DNA of 64,000 nt, taken from positions 186,001 to 250,000 of the forward strand of contig JAKEKT010000031.1 of assembly GCA_021495925.1 (NCBI GenBank), in the 5' to 3' direction. Position 1 is the first letter of the stretch. Every line of letters starts with the position of its first letter. Source of the stretch: Diplodia intermedia. Lineage: Eukaryota; Ascomycota; Dothideomycetes; Botryosphaeriales; Botryosphaeriaceae. This document shows, piece after piece, positions 1 to 11,314 of the stretch. A model generated the notes under the pieces. The model made no database searches, was not told where the DNA came from, and worked only from the letters and a program-made list of their open reading frames with translations. A program made the position numbers and the translations under genes.

Positions 1-591
1 ATAGCGATCAGCTCCTGTGGCGTCGTCGAGCCACGCGGGCCTGCTACGCCACGCGTCCAGCACTCAATCTTGGGGAGCCTCATCTCGGGACACGGTGGCC
101 TGTAAGCACAGACCCTTGCTAGGGTTAATAAATTTCCATCAGCAGGCGATCGACTGTGGAGGCCATGACGTGCGATGCATGGGGGAGTGGGAGACAGCGG
201 CGGACAGGAGAGCGCACGGCGGGCGGTGGCGGGCTGGGCGCCGGGGGGCGGCAGAGGCAGAGGCGAAGATAGGGGAGGGCGGTGGGCGGACGACAAAGGC
301 GCGTCGAGGGCAGAGGCGACGTCTGGCGGTGACGGCTGGTGAAGGCGGAGAGAGGCGTGTGATTCGGACGGCGGGCGCACGTGCAGGGGCCCCTTGGTCT
401 GAGGCCCACCGGCCGACGAGCCCCCGCCATGGTAGCTCCTCTCCTCCCTATTTTGCAACACCATTCTTTCTTCCCCTCCGCTCTGCCACTCGCCGCCCCG
501 ACAGCCCGCTCCCCGCCCGCCTCTATTTAACCCTCCCGCCGCCCGCTTCGTTTCCTCCGTCCACCCTCCCCGCCCGCACCCGTCAGTCACC
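1..591. promoter_or_regulatory. Upstream region of the SEC14 gene
   Basis: No gene is recognised here. The last 150 bases are pyrimidine-rich on the + strand, as is common in fungal housekeeping promoters, and a TATA-like tctatttaa lies near 520, about 70 bases before the SEC14 ATG. The open frames that cross the region are GC-rich and compositionally biased on both strands and resemble no family I know. Confidence 0.4.
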
Positions 592-1815
592 ATGGCCGAG
601 AAGACGCTCAAGCTCAACCCCAAGTACGACGACTATGACTTTCCCACCATCCCCCCGGACCCGCTGTCTGGCCACCCCGGCAACCTCACTGCCGACCAGG
701 AGAAGGCCGTCGACGACCTGCGTGCCGCGCTGGAGAAGGAGGGCGTCTCCGAGCGCCTGGACACGTTGACCATGGTTGCTCTGCCCCGCTCCTTTGCATC
801 CTCCTCAGACGCTGACTCCGTTCCAGCTCCGCTTCCTGCGCGCCCGCAAGTTCAATGTCGACCTCTCCAAGCAGATGTAAGCCCCGTCTGGCCCGCCCGC
901 CCACGCATTGCGCCCTGACATGTCCCCAGGTTCCTTGACTGCGAGAAGTGGAGGAAAGAGTTCGGCGGTGGCGTCGACACCCTCGTCAACACCTTCGAGT
1001 ACACCGAGCGCGCCAAGGTGTTCGAGTACTACCCGCAATACTACCACAAGACCGACAAGGTACGTCAGCCCTGCGGCTGCCCGCCTCTGCGAACAACGCG
1101 CTGACCCCGCTTTCAGGATGGCCGCCCTCTGTACATTGAGCAGCTTGGAAAGGTCGACCTCAACGCCCTGTACAAGATCACCAGCCAGGAGCGCATGCTC
1201 CAGAACCTCGTCGTCGAGTACGAGAAGGTCGCTGACCCCCGTCTGCCCGCCTGCTCGCGCAAGTCCGGCCACCTGCTCGAGACGTGCTGCACCATCATGG
1301 ACCTGAAGGGCGTTGGCATCTCCAAGGCTAGCTCCGTCTACGGCTACGTCCAGGCCGCCTCCAACGTCTCGCAGAACTACTACCCCGAGCGTCTCGGCAA
1401 GCTGTACATCATCAACGCGCCCTGGGGCTTCTCCGGCATCTTCAGCGTCATCAAGCGCTTCCTCGACCCCGTCACCGTCAACAAGATCCACGTCCTCGGC
1501 AGCGGCTACGAGAAGGAGCTGACTGCCCAGGTGCCCAAGGAGAACCTGCCCAAGCAGTTCGGTGGCACCTGCGAGTGCCAGGGCGGCTGCGAGCTCAGCG
1601 ACATGGGCCCGTGGCAGGACCCTGCCTTCACCAAGCCGCCCAAGTGGCTGAACAAGAAGGACGACGCTGCCATCCAGAACCCCGAGTCGCTCTCGGGCAG
1701 CGCTGGCGTCCCTGAGGGTGGCGCCGCCCCCGCCGCACCCGCTGCCGACGCCGCTCCCGCTGCCGACGCCCCTGCTGCGGACGCGGCCAAGGAGGCCGCA
1801 CCGGCTGCGCAGTAA
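592..1815 (+). CDS. SEC14: Sec14-type phosphatidylinositol/phosphatidylcholine transfer protein
   Basis: Four exons: 592-774, 827-876, 930-1059, 1117-1815, encoding 353 aa. The introns are 52, 53 and 57 nt, and the last two have gtaagc and gtacgt donors. The N-terminal CRAL-TRIO-N helix region carries LRFLRARKFNVDLSKQM. The CRAL-TRIO lipid-binding fold follows from DGRPLYIEQLGKVDL to the conserved INAPWGFSGIFSVIKRFLDP, ending near FGGTCECQGGCELSDMGPW. This matches yeast Sec14 almost motif for motif. Sec14 senses and exchanges PI and PC at the Golgi and so stimulates PI4P synthesis and secretion. The last 60 residues are an Ala/Pro-rich repeat tail absent from yeast Sec14. The start has the context tcaccATGgcc and gives a normal-length family N terminus. 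Confidence 0.95.
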
Positions 1816-2349
1816 AAAAAGGAAAAAGGCTTCGTTTAGAGCCTTTTCTACGTGTCGTTTTCGGGCGGTTGGGCAATTCTCATAGAAAGAGAGAAGCGTG
1901 GGTGTTTTTTCCTTTTTTTACCCTGTTGATAAATATACAATTGGCTGCGGCGTGCGTGGTATGGCGACGGAGTCGAGGTTGAGGAAGGAGCACGTGTGGA
2001 CAACGGAACGGGGAACTCTTGGATTTCCTAAAAGGCATTAGTAAAACAACGAAGGGAGGAAGAAACGCTCGAGGCGCACGTGTTTCGTGTGTTCAGAGGA
2101 CATAGCACAGAGGCATTCAATCAAGATAGATGTTTAAACCACCTGCATACCATTTGTATTGACAACGACAGGAGCACTTGCTCGTGGATCCAACTGTTTG
2201 TCGTCCGACCAATGACACTTACGCCTGCCAGTATATACGCGATGCAATAACAATATCAACATAAATTTACAGTCCGCTATGTCAATGCTATAACAGAAGT
2301 TTGTTTGACCACCTCATGACTCGGCCATACCTTACCGTTCACGTACCCT
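1816..2349. other. Intergenic, 3' side of SEC14
   Basis: A run of A directly follows the SEC14 stop and a T-rich stretch lies near 1905-1920, as expected of a 3' untranslated region. Nothing else is recognised. Confidence 0.4.
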
Positions 2350-2619
2350 CTACCGTTGCTTCAATCGCCTCAACCTCTCCTCGGCGAAGCAAGCGTTATA
2401 GCTGTGCCCGCACCGAAGACACAGCAAGCCCCACCCGTCCTCGACGCCGTTCCGCGTGCCGCAGCGGCAGCACCGCCACTGGAACGGAGGCTCGGCGCCT
2501 GCTTCTACATCTATGCCGGCGGGCGAGTCACTATCGTGTACCAGGGCCGTGCAGGTGTAGGCGCTGCGGCGGCGGAAGACGATCCGGAAGAAGCGGAGGA
2601 CGGAGAAGAGGATCGGCAT
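2350..2619 (-). CDS. Small hypothetical protein with paired CxxC zinc-ribbon-like motifs
   Basis: A single-exon frame of 89 aa starting at the ATG whose first base is 2619. An upstream in-frame GTG is not needed. The N terminus is hydrophobic and basic (MPILFSVLRFFRIVFRRR) and may be a membrane anchor. The C-terminal half has RCCRCG and, about 19 residues later, LLCLRCGHSYNAC. Two CxxC pairs at this spacing are typical of a treble-clef or zinc-ribbon site. I do not recognise a named family, but small Cys-rich proteins of this form are common as uncharacterised genes in Dothideomycetes. No intron is evident. The cysteine spacing is the main argument that it is real; the short length keeps confidence moderate. 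Confidence 0.5.
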   Translation of the reverse strand: MPILFSVLRFFRIVFRRRSAYTCTALVHDSDSPAGIDVEAGAEPPFQWRCCRCGTRNGVEDGWGLLCLRCGHSYNACFAEERLRRLKQR

Positions 2620-3208
2620 GGTCACTGATGATTTGTTTGCTGTGTTGCTTTTCTTCTTCTTCTTCTCCGGGTTGATGTGTGTACAGTTGTTCTTGTTGTT
2701 CTTTTGATCTTTCGTCCAAGATGGGTTGGGTGGTGGCCGGCACAGTGGTTAGGAAGTGGAATGGGGTGTGGGGGACTTACCTTTTCCTTTGAAGCTCAGA
2801 GCTGGCTACCGGAGCCGTGGTGTTGAGTGCAGATTTGCATAGTCGAGAGACATCGGTCCCTTATGTAGATGACGGAGCAGAGTGGGCTTTGTGCTCATGA
2901 GTGAGCTATTTTGAGACTCCTTTGTCTGCGCGCTGGACAATAATCTTGTGTATGCCCCTTCCACCAAGAGTAGTGAACAATGACTCTGTTACTCTGGACA
3001 ATGAGCGGACAGGGGTTGTATATCAAAAGCGTGACGCGGGAGGTTGGAGAAGGCCATCGATTCAAACCACCGCGAATTTGAAGCAGGCTTCAAGGCGGGA
3101 ATTGGTCCTAGCAGGTGCTTACACGAGTGCATTATTTGGCAATCGTATACCTACTAGTCAATAGGTTAACCCCCTCTTTACCCAAGAGACTACCACAGCG
3201 AGTAGAAG
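2620..3208. other. Intergenic between the CxxC gene and the amidoligase gene
   Basis: This is the shared 5' side of two divergent genes. Composition is more AT-rich than in the neighbouring genes. No RNA gene or further coding region is recognised. Confidence 0.35.
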
Positions 3209-4954
3209 ATGTCAAGCGCTGCCGACATTCCAAGGGAGAATGGATCCGATATCCCCCTGGAGGGGAACGGGTCCGACTTCCCAATCGACGTCGACATGGA
3301 CGGTGACTGCGACATCTCGATGGGCGACCGCTCCCCTTCCGCTTCCAGCAGCTCCAGCAACTTCAGCGATGCCTCCTTCATCCCCGACAGCGGCTCCTCC
3401 TGCGGGACCCCTCCCATCGCCACCAGTTGGGATGCTCCCCAGCGCCCCAAGCGCCGAGCCGCCCTTACAAATGTAAGTCCCCTTCCACACCGTCCGCCCA
3501 CCCACCCCTCCCTCACCGACCCCTCAGTCCCGCTTCCCCTAACCATAGGCATAGAGTTTGAAATGCTCTTCGTCTACGAGATCGAGGCGGCGAAGGCGGA
3601 CTACGGCCTCACGGGTCCGGCGGCCTTGCCCGACGAGAAGGACCAGCGGGTCATATTGATGGTCGCCCAAGCGCTCCGGGACGCCGGCGTCGACGTGAGC
3701 GCGGAGCCGGAGATGGAAGAGCTCGACGAAGAGCTCGACGACGGCCCCGAGGCGCCGTTCCCGAGCTTCCGCGACCCCGAGGCGAAATACACGAGCTGGG
3801 AGATCGGGTATGACATGTCTGCAGGTGACATGCATGCTTCTTGGGAAGCCTTATTTGGGCAGACGGACGGACCGCACAGCGAATACTGCCCGTGCAGGAG
3901 GGAAGGAACGCAAGAATGGGGGGGCACGGAATTCATGAGGCACCACCGGCGCAAGGGAGAGTACGGCTTCTTCGGGCTGGAGCTGCGGAGCCCGAAGTAC
4001 GTGGGAGATGGATGGCAGGATGACGTGCGGCGCACGTTGGAAGCGTTGCATGAGCTATTTGACGACCGCCTGTTTGGCGACAGCTACCGTCTCTACCAGC
4101 ACGACACGACGGGCGTCCACGTCCATGTGGGGGTGGGGACGCAGACGGACAGGTACAGGCTGCCGCTGGAGTCGGTCAAGAGCTTTATGCAGCTGGTGAC
4201 GGGGTTTGAGCGCATCACCGACGAGCTGCATGCGGTTACGCGCTTCGACTCGCGCGGGGCGTATTGCAAGCCGCCATCCCAGAACTACGTTGGGAGAGAA
4301 GTGGTCGAAAGTGACGGGAAGCTCGGTACTATGCTTCGTCGGTGCCAGGAGATCGAGCAGGTGGGCCATGTGCACGACATGGCAGGCTTCCACAACCGTG
4401 AGTCGGCATACAATCTCCAGAACCTGCGGACCGACGAGGATGGCGAGTTCTCGGCAGGGAGCCTAGGGACCATCGAGTTCAGGCAGCATCGCGGAACGCT
4501 GGACGCCGACGAGGTCACGGCGTGGGTCGAGGTGGCGACGAGCATGGTCCGCTTCGCACACAAGACGGCCTTGACAAGCAACATGCTGTCGATGGTCAAG
4601 GGGCATGCGTATGACCCGCAGATGGGCTTCGACCCGTTCCTGCGCATGATTGGCGTGGCCGACAAGACGGTCGACTACTACGGCAGGTGCTTGGAGGCCG
4701 GCTTGGACTGCGACGCTCGCGAGCAGAGCAGTGAACTGCGTGGATCGCGGCTGAGTGCGCTGACACATGATCTCGCGCATCGTCGCCAGCAGCAGAAGCA
4801 GCCCATCTACGTCACGCAGGCCATCATACTGCGTCTGCTGTCGGGCGACTACGGGCTGCCAGAGGAGGTCGTAAGTCGCCTCCTGCGGGAGAAGTACCCG
4901 CCCGTCGGCCCAGCATCGACGAAGTACAGGTGGAGTGACTGGTGGAAGCGCTAG
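3209..4954 (+). CDS. Putative amidoligase (Amidoligase_2 family, ATP-dependent COOH-NH2 ligase fold)
   Basis: One open frame of 581 aa. After about 110 disordered residues the catalytic fold starts at TIGIEFEMLFVYE, the first-strand ExE signature of the glutamine synthetase-like/amidoligase superfamily. Further signatures are TGVHVHVGVG near residues 300-309 and GTIEFRQHRGTLD near 420-432, matching the HxHxG and R-x-H-x-GT metal/ATP-site motifs of Amidoligase_2 proteins. Such enzymes are predicted to form amide or peptide bonds using ATP; the substrates in fungi are unknown. A gtaagt lies at 3473 just upstream of the fold, but splicing to the tag at 3548 breaks the frame, so I keep a single exon. 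The stop codon lies inside the first copy of a 46-bp tandem repeat. No obvious partner genes adjoin it. Confidence 0.8.
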   Translation: MSSAADIPRENGSDIPLEGNGSDFPIDVDMDGDCDISMGDRSPSASSSSSNFSDASFIPDSGSSCGTPPIATSWDAPQRPKRRAALTNVSPLPHRPPTHPSLTDPSVPLPLTIGIEFEMLFVYEIEAAKADYGLTGPAALPDEKDQRVILMVAQALRDAGVDVSAEPEMEELDEELDDGPEAPFPSFRDPEAKYTSWEIGYDMSAGDMHASWEALFGQTDGPHSEYCPCRREGTQEWGGTEFMRHHRRKGEYGFFGLELRSPKYVGDGWQDDVRRTLEALHELFDDRLFGDSYRLYQHDTTGVHVHVGVGTQTDRYRLPLESVKSFMQLVTGFERITDELHAVTRFDSRGAYCKPPSQNYVGREVVESDGKLGTMLRRCQEIEQVGHVHDMAGFHNRESAYNLQNLRTDEDGEFSAGSLGTIEFRQHRGTLDADEVTAWVEVATSMVRFAHKTALTSNMLSMVKGHAYDPQMGFDPFLRMIGVADKTVDYYGRCLEAGLDCDAREQSSELRGSRLSALTHDLAHRRQQQKQPIYVTQAIILRLLSGDYGLPEEVVSRLLREKYPPVGPASTKYRWSDWWKR

Positions 4955-5041
4955 GTTGGCTGTGTCTCGAAATGTAGAATCAGAATAAATGGATCGCTAG
5001 GTTGGCTGTGTCTTGGAATGGAGAATCAGAATAAATGGATA
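4950..5041 (+). repeat. Two-copy 46-bp tandem direct repeat over the amidoligase stop codon
   Basis: Copy 1 is 4950-4995 and copy 2 is 4996-5041. Both begin gctaggttggctgtgtct and end agaatcagaataaatggat plus one base. They differ at about three interior positions plus the final base. The TAG stop of the amidoligase gene is in copy 1, so a second copy of the stop region sits in its 3' untranslated region. Confidence 0.9.
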
Positions 5042-5312
5042 GTTGTTGCCGGCGTTGTTGTTGATGTTCGGAGGAAGGAGCCCCCACGAAACTGCCAAGT
5101 GTCTGCGCATTCCCGCGCGTCCCTCCTGGCCCTGCCGTTGCCGCTGCCGTCCCTGCCCTCGCTCCTGTGCCCGCGCTCTTCTGGCCACGAGCGCCCAATT
5201 GTTGTCACCAAACCTGCCCTCTCGCCTCGTCTCGTCTCGTCTCTTAGAGTGGAACATTGCGTCACCCATGCAGCCCTGTTGGTGGCGCCGTTAGCACGCC
5301 TGAGCCCCAGTC
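5042..5312. promoter_or_regulatory. Upstream region of the GH47 gene
   Basis: Pyrimidine-rich DNA with a short ctcgt microsatellite near 5218-5240, shortly before the mannosidase start at 5313. No clear TATA box. Confidence 0.3.
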
Positions 5313-7207
5313 ATGCCGCCCGCCCGCTTCCAGCAGAGGCGGCTGCTGCCGTACATCCTCATCACCGCCTCCGTTCTTTTCCTCTTCTACTTCCTGCGCG
5401 CCCCCACCCAACCCGACCTTCCCGTCTTCTCCGCCGGCGAGGGCCAGCGCCAGCCGCTCCAGAAATTCAACTGGGCCAAGCGCAGGCTGCATTACCCCGT
5501 CAAGGAGTTCCGGCGCCTCCCTGAGGGCAAGCCGAAGAAGCTGCCGCCCGTCCAGTTCGCGTTTGGCAAAGAAGACGCCACTGCTGCCACGCTGCGTGAG
5601 AAGCGCCGTGGCGAGGTCAAGAAGGCCTTCGAGAGATCGTGGAAATCGTATCGCGACAATGCCTGGCTGCAGGATGAACTTGCCCCCATCTCGGGGAGCT
5701 CCAAGTCGACCTTTGGCGGCTGGGCCGCCACGCTCGTCGACACGCTCGACACCCTCTGGATCATGGGCATGAAACCCGAGTTTGACGAGGCCGTTGCTGC
5801 CGTCGCTCTCATCGACTTCTCCTCGACCAGCGTCGACCAGGTCAACGTGTTTGAAACCACCATCAGATACCTGGGCGGCTTTCTCAGCGCCTACGACCTC
5901 AGCGGCGACAAGCGGCTGCTGAAGAAGGCCGTCGAGGTGGCCGACATGCTCTACGTTGCCTTCGACACCCCGAACCGCATGCCCATCACCCGCTGGAACC
6001 CCATCAAGGCCCTCGACGACCTTCCTCAGGAAGCCGACCAAACCGTGCTGGTCGCAGAGATCGGCTCGCTTACCATGGAGTTCACGCGTCTGTCCCAGAT
6101 CACCGACGACCCCAAGTGGTACGATGCCGTCGCCCGCATCATGGACATCTTCAAGGACCAGCAGTCCCGTACCGACCTGCCTGGCATGTGGCCCGTCATG
6201 GTCAATGCCAGAGACGCCGACTTCACTGCCGATCGCTCCTTTACCCTCGGTGGCATGGCCGACTCGCTATACGAGTACTTTCCCAAGACTTACGCGCTGC
6301 TTGGTGGCCTTGCCCCTCTCTACCGTACCCTCTACGAGGGTTCAATGAACACGGCCATCCAGCATCTCCTCTTCAAGCCAATGGTCCCTGACGGCGCCGA
6401 CATTCTTGCTGCTGGCTCCGTTCGCACTGACGGCAAAGGCTTCCCCATGTTGCATGCAGAATGGCAGCATCTGGTCTGCTTCGCAGGCGGCATGTTCGCG
6501 CTGGGTGGCAGGCTTTTCGAGATACCAGACCATGTTACCATCGGCCAGAGGCTGACGGATGCCTGCGTCTGGACATACAAGACGTTCCCTCTAGGCATCA
6601 TGCCCGAAATTTCCCATCTCGTTCCCTGCCCAGACACTTCGTCGATAACGTCCACAGCTGACCTCCTCTCCCAGTCTTGTCCCTGGGACGAGGCTCTTTG
6701 GAAAAAGAAGGTCAAAGAGCGAATAGGGCGCACAGCCAATGTCGACCAATCGATCGCGCTGGACCGCTTGCAGCCGGGCATTGCCGCCATCCCCGACCGG
6801 CGCTACATCTTGCGCCCTGAAGCAATTGAAAGTGTGTTCGTGTTGTACCGCATTACGGGCGCTCAGTCACTGCAGGCGGCTGCGTGGGATATGTTTACGG
6901 CGATTCAGCAGTCGACCCAGACGGATCTGGCAAACGCGGCGTTGGCGGATTGCACAGTGACGGATGGAAGACCGCCCAAGTTGGATAGCATGGAGGTAAG
7001 TGCTGTCCCCTTCGCTTCCACGCCCAGTAGGAAACGCCAAAGCGAGAATGGCTGTGCTGATTGTGCTCCCCATTGCACTCACCACAGAGCTTCTGGACGG
7101 CCGAAACGCTCAAGTATTTCTACCTCGTCTTCTCTGAACCAGATGTCATCAGCTTGGACGATTACGTCTTCAACACTGAGGCCCATCCATTCAAGATCCC
7201 CAAATAA
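5313..7207 (+). CDS. Class I alpha-1,2-mannosidase (GH47)
   Basis: Two exons, 5313-6995 and 7088-7207, split by a 92-nt gtaagt...cacag intron; 600 aa. A type II anchor is visible: a short basic cytosolic end, then a hydrophobic segment at about residues 13-29 (YILITASVLFLFYFL). The GH47 barrel starts near the segment SWKSYRDNAW and contains FGGWAATLVDTLDTLWIMG, GSLTMEFTRLSQ and the C-terminal VFNTEAHPF, whose Thr-Glu belongs to the calcium-binding end of the active site. Enzymes of this family trim alpha-1,2-linked mannose from N-glycans in the ER or Golgi. The small last exon supplies the essential ETLKYFYLVFSEPD...TEAHPF end, so reading through the intron would give a broken enzyme. Which paralogue (ER type or Golgi type) cannot be decided here. 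Confidence 0.94.
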
Positions 7208-10200
7208 ACCAATTGAAGAATTTGCCAGTATTTCCTCGTGCAATGCGTGACCAACACTCCCACTACAACAGTCCATGGCTGAGTATGTGGGGGCCGAATT
7301 TGATGCGGGAACGCTTGACGCTGATCCTCAACGATACTTAAGTACACCGCTGCGCCGCACCCTGATCGCAGCCTCCATCTCGCACTATCCGTCCTCACCA
7401 TGGCTGGAGTTAGTTACGACGGGGTGGAGCAAACGGTGGCGACAGACACGACTGCTGGCAGTCCCTTCGTTGGTGGCGGCAGACGTCGGAAAGCAGCTGG
7501 CGCTGTTGCTCTCCTCTTCGTCTTTGGAATCCTGCCTCTTGCCGTGTATGGTGGGGCTCGAGATGGGGTGGTGGGGAGGCCATGGACGGAGGGTTGGATC
7601 AGTTGAGGGCGGTCCTTGCGGTGGCGGCGGCGGCGGCGGAGGTGACGGGGTTGAGCGCGGTGGACTTGGTTCGGGCGCCGCGGGGGATGGTGGAGGAGGT
7701 TTTGGCCGGTGATGCTGGGCGACGGAGTGGTGGCGGCGCGATGGTGGGGGCTGAGCTTTTTGTGAGAGATGGCGTAGGGAGGGAAGGTGAGGATGGGAAG
7801 GGAGTGTGAGAGTTCAACCTCGAGTTTATTGCTTCAAGTGCCCAGGTTGAGAGTGTCAAGCCTTCACCCTCAGGTCCCGATATTTCCACGGTGAGCCGCT
7901 GCCCTGACTTTTTGGTCCTTCCCTTTCTGTCCACCCCCCACACACGCACGCCGAATGAGGAACCCACCCACCCACTCACCCCAAACAATCGCCCTGGCAA
8001 CCCAGGGCTGGCGCACGAGGCCATTTCTGCGCACGTACCACCCCGGCCAGATATATAAACCCTCCGGCCCCCCCAACCTGAACCTCTTTTTTTCCTTCAA
8101 GCTTTTTCTTCCTTGTGCCAGGGATGCACTTGCCCCTCTCCTCAAAAAAGCCGAATCCTCTTCGGAGTTTTCTGGCAGCTGAAAGAGCCTCCATGCCAAA
8201 CCGCTGGGGGAGTTCGCTCTCTCCGGTCCCTGCTTGGAAAACAAAAGATGTCAGACGCGGCATCTCGAAACAACGCGTGGTCAGTGGTCTCCATGCCGAC
8301 AGCGCAAGCTGGCGTTGCTCTGGGGAGCCCGGTGTTCGCACTGGGTAGGGGAAGGACCGACCGGTCTCTCCATGTAGTCTCTCTTCTTCGTCTAGTTTTA
8401 GCCAATTCCAGACCCTTGTATCCTTCCCTCTCTTGATTGAACCTGTCCGCTTTCGTGACTTACCCGCTCTGCTGCCTTCGCCACGCTGGCGTCTCACTTG
8501 CAGCGTTTTCCTTCATCTCTACATGCCACACGCTATACGCCTTCGTGTCACTACCGGCATCGCGGTTTGGTTGTTTCACTGAGCTGCGCCAAAGACATGC
8601 CGTTGCCGGGAAGACGACGGCGCGGCTCGTCCCGTCGCCCGCCATCAGCCACTGCTGCACGTCAACGGCCACCTCTGCTCGTAGCCACCAACATTCCACA
8701 CTGTTGCGCCTCACTATCAACCGAAGGTGAGGAGATGACCGATACCTCCGCGTTGCTCTATCTATATCTCTGAATGTTACTCGAATTGGAACTGCGGGCG
8801 GACCTCTACAAATCCTCCACTCGCGTGCTGCTCTAGCTGATACGCATCATCAATGCTTGGATAGAAGCTGCCGGATGGAATTCCCATGCACCATGTCCGG
8901 TGATGCGATTCAGCGCAACCACCAACCACCTAAACGCCTGGGCCAATTGCAGAGTCGGCGGCCGGTGAGGCTCGGATTGGGACATGACGATTGGCGGTCC
9001 AACGTCACCACGTTCCAACGCTTGCGGGTGCACGTCACAAACTGACGTCTCAACGGTGCCTGAAACCAACGATCCCTCGACCCGCCTGAGCGGATTTTGC
9101 GACACATCCCGTTACCCAGCCTCGCGGTTCCGCTGCCGAGCGGTAGCTTCAGACAGAAGCTTAAAAGAGAGTCGAAATCGAGATGATGATCTACACAAAA
9201 AGCAGCGATCGAGGTTCCACTGCAAGTATCGCCCGGGGATTTACCAGCGTATCCGCTGTTGGAAAGCCCGGCGGGAAGGTAAAATGGCGCAGCCCTTGCA
9301 TTATTGCCATGGGCAGACATAACCAAAACAAAGCATTGGGTCGTGGCCTTAAAGGAGTAGAGAGGGCGGACTTGTCATGCCTGTAACTCCGGTACAACGG
9401 CAGTGTCTGGAGAGGCGAGGTTGGCCGATCATAGAGGGCACTGTAAGGCAGGGAACAACATGCTGTTAAAAGGAGAGGGAGGATAGCTACGAACAGCGAG
9501 CAGACACGTCAGCATCCGGCTTCCGAATCCGATGTGGCGGTGTGATGGCGAAGATTAGGGAGTTGGACGCCAGCGGAAGCCGGCCAACGTATACTGGATT
9601 TCTGGCTGGCTGCATGATGGCGGTGGCAGAGCGCAGTCCTTGTTGGCATCAGTGCGGCGGCCGATGAACAACACGACAAGCCTGAAGCAGAGGGGCTGGC
9701 GGCAAACAGTGCCGCGGAGCAGCGTGGCGCGGGAGCGCGACAGCAACGCCAGCCCCGTCCGCCCAGCTGACACGGCATTTGGCGCAGGTGGCGAGCATCG
9801 CAATCTGGTCGGGAGTTGAGAGGGCGAGCGGGCGGCATAGAGTATAGCCGAGCGGTGAGAGAGGCGCACTGCAGCTGCCGCGCGCGCAGAAGCTCTGGCC
9901 ACCGCCCTCGGCTAAAGAGACGACGGTTGCTCTTTGTGGAAGGCGAGGCGCACGACCGTTTGTCTATTTGTGGCGGCACCAGTCATGACGGAGACTGCTA
10001 CTCTGCAACAACGAAATGACGACAGCCTCTTTGAGCAGCGCCGGCAATGCCTGCTGGCGGTCGCGTACCTAGCGAAGCCGGCGATTGAAACAACGTGGAG
10101 CGGTTGCGTGCTGCGCTGGGGAGGATCAACAAGGTGGTGCTTCAGCTTGATCACCGTATGGCCGTTACTGCACGCACACCAGATGAGCTGCCACCGACGA

Positions 10201-11314
10201 CGCCAGCGCCCCGCCCACGCAGGGCGCGCCCGGTGACGCTTCAGCCGCCGCAAATTTCCTCCGTGCGTTGGAGATAGCCGGTTTCACATGGCGTCAAGCG
10301 CATGAGCTGGCACATGGGCGTGTCAGTCCAGCTGTGCTCGTGGTGTTGACTGCACCGCTGCTTAGCATGAAACACTATGCCGATTGCATTCCTCTGCGGA
10401 CGACTGCCAGGTGGGCGGCTGCGGCCATCAGGTGATAGCGCGAGCAGCAGCGCAATAAGGTTGGCCGCGCAAATTGGCCGTGTTATCGTGCGTAGCCAAA
10501 GGCTCAGCTGTGGCTCGTATCTGCCGCGCACGCCCGACGAGATCGCCCGGGTCGTCTCTGGGTGGCGGCGGCTGCGATGCTCGCGCGGCTCCTGGTGAGA
10601 TCGGATGCTGAAATTGAGAGAGGCACGAATGCGCTCGTTCTCGCTCCGCACCTCGACCCGGCGCGGCGGCGGGCGGGCTCAGGGCTCCCGGGGCTCTCGG
10701 CGCGGAGGCGGCATGTCGGGCTGCGCAGGTGGCGCGGCGGCGGCGGAGTGCAGCTGCAATTGCCGTGACGAGATGCAACGGTGCGGCCGTTGTGGTGGGC
10801 GTTCAGGTAGCAATCGAGCATGGCGGGCTAGCGCGTGGCGCCGGCAGCCGGGGGGAGCGGGCGTGATCCCTGACGAGAGGTGGGCGCTGCACGCAAGGCC
10901 CAGCACAGAGCCCCTGGCGGCCCGCCGATATTGGAGGCCGATCGCTTCATTTCACCGCGCTCGTTCTGGCTCAGCCTGTACTGGCCAGGGTCCGCGCTGC
11001 TCGCGACTGAAAGACCGTCAAAATCCCACATCACCACGCCGGTCCTGTCCAAAGACCCCGCGCCCTCTCGCTTCCCCTCCTTCCGCCCGGCACCACCACG
11101 ACCTCGTCCCCGACCGTCACCGACCGTCGCCGCCGACCATCTCCACACCCGCCCGCAGGCCCACCCCGGTCCTCGAAAGCCACCCGCGCCTCTCACTCGC
11201 TGCCCTACCAATCCCTCGCGCCCATTGGCCGCGCCTGCGCCGACACTGCCTGCGGCTACGCTGTTCCTGCGCCGGAACTGATCGGCGCTCTCTGCACCCA
11301 CAACCGCCCTCACA
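7208..11314. other. Long gene-poor interval upstream of the Ras-like gene
   Basis: 4.1 kb with no confidently recognised gene apart from a weak small frame at 7400. A TATA-like atatataaacc near 8050 followed by a CT-rich stretch looks like a promoter, but no downstream frame resembles a protein. Between 9.5 and 11.3 kb, long frames on both strands are rich in Arg, Pro, Ala and Cys and look like side effects of GC composition. The last 300 bases before 11315 are pyrimidine-rich promoter-like DNA. Confidence 0.4.
7400..7606 (+). CDS. Doubtful small ORF with one predicted membrane segment
   Basis: 68 codons from an ATG in good context (ctcaccATGgct). It contains one hydrophobic stretch, AAGAVALLFVFGILPLAVYGG, preceded by GGGRRRK. 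An alanine-rich helical frame in another phase (7582-7809) overlaps its end, so the true gene could be longer, with a missed intron or frameshift. I do not recognise either part. It may equally be chance. Confidence 0.22.
   Translation: MAGVSYDGVEQTVATDTTAGSPFVGGGRRRKAAGAVALLFVFGILPLAVYGGARDGVVGRPWTEGWIS

Noticed and set aside
3473..3548. Possible intron in the amidoligase gene (gtaagt to catag)
   Set aside because: The length is not a multiple of three and the join runs straight into TAG. Unspliced reading keeps the essential TIGIEFEM motif in frame.
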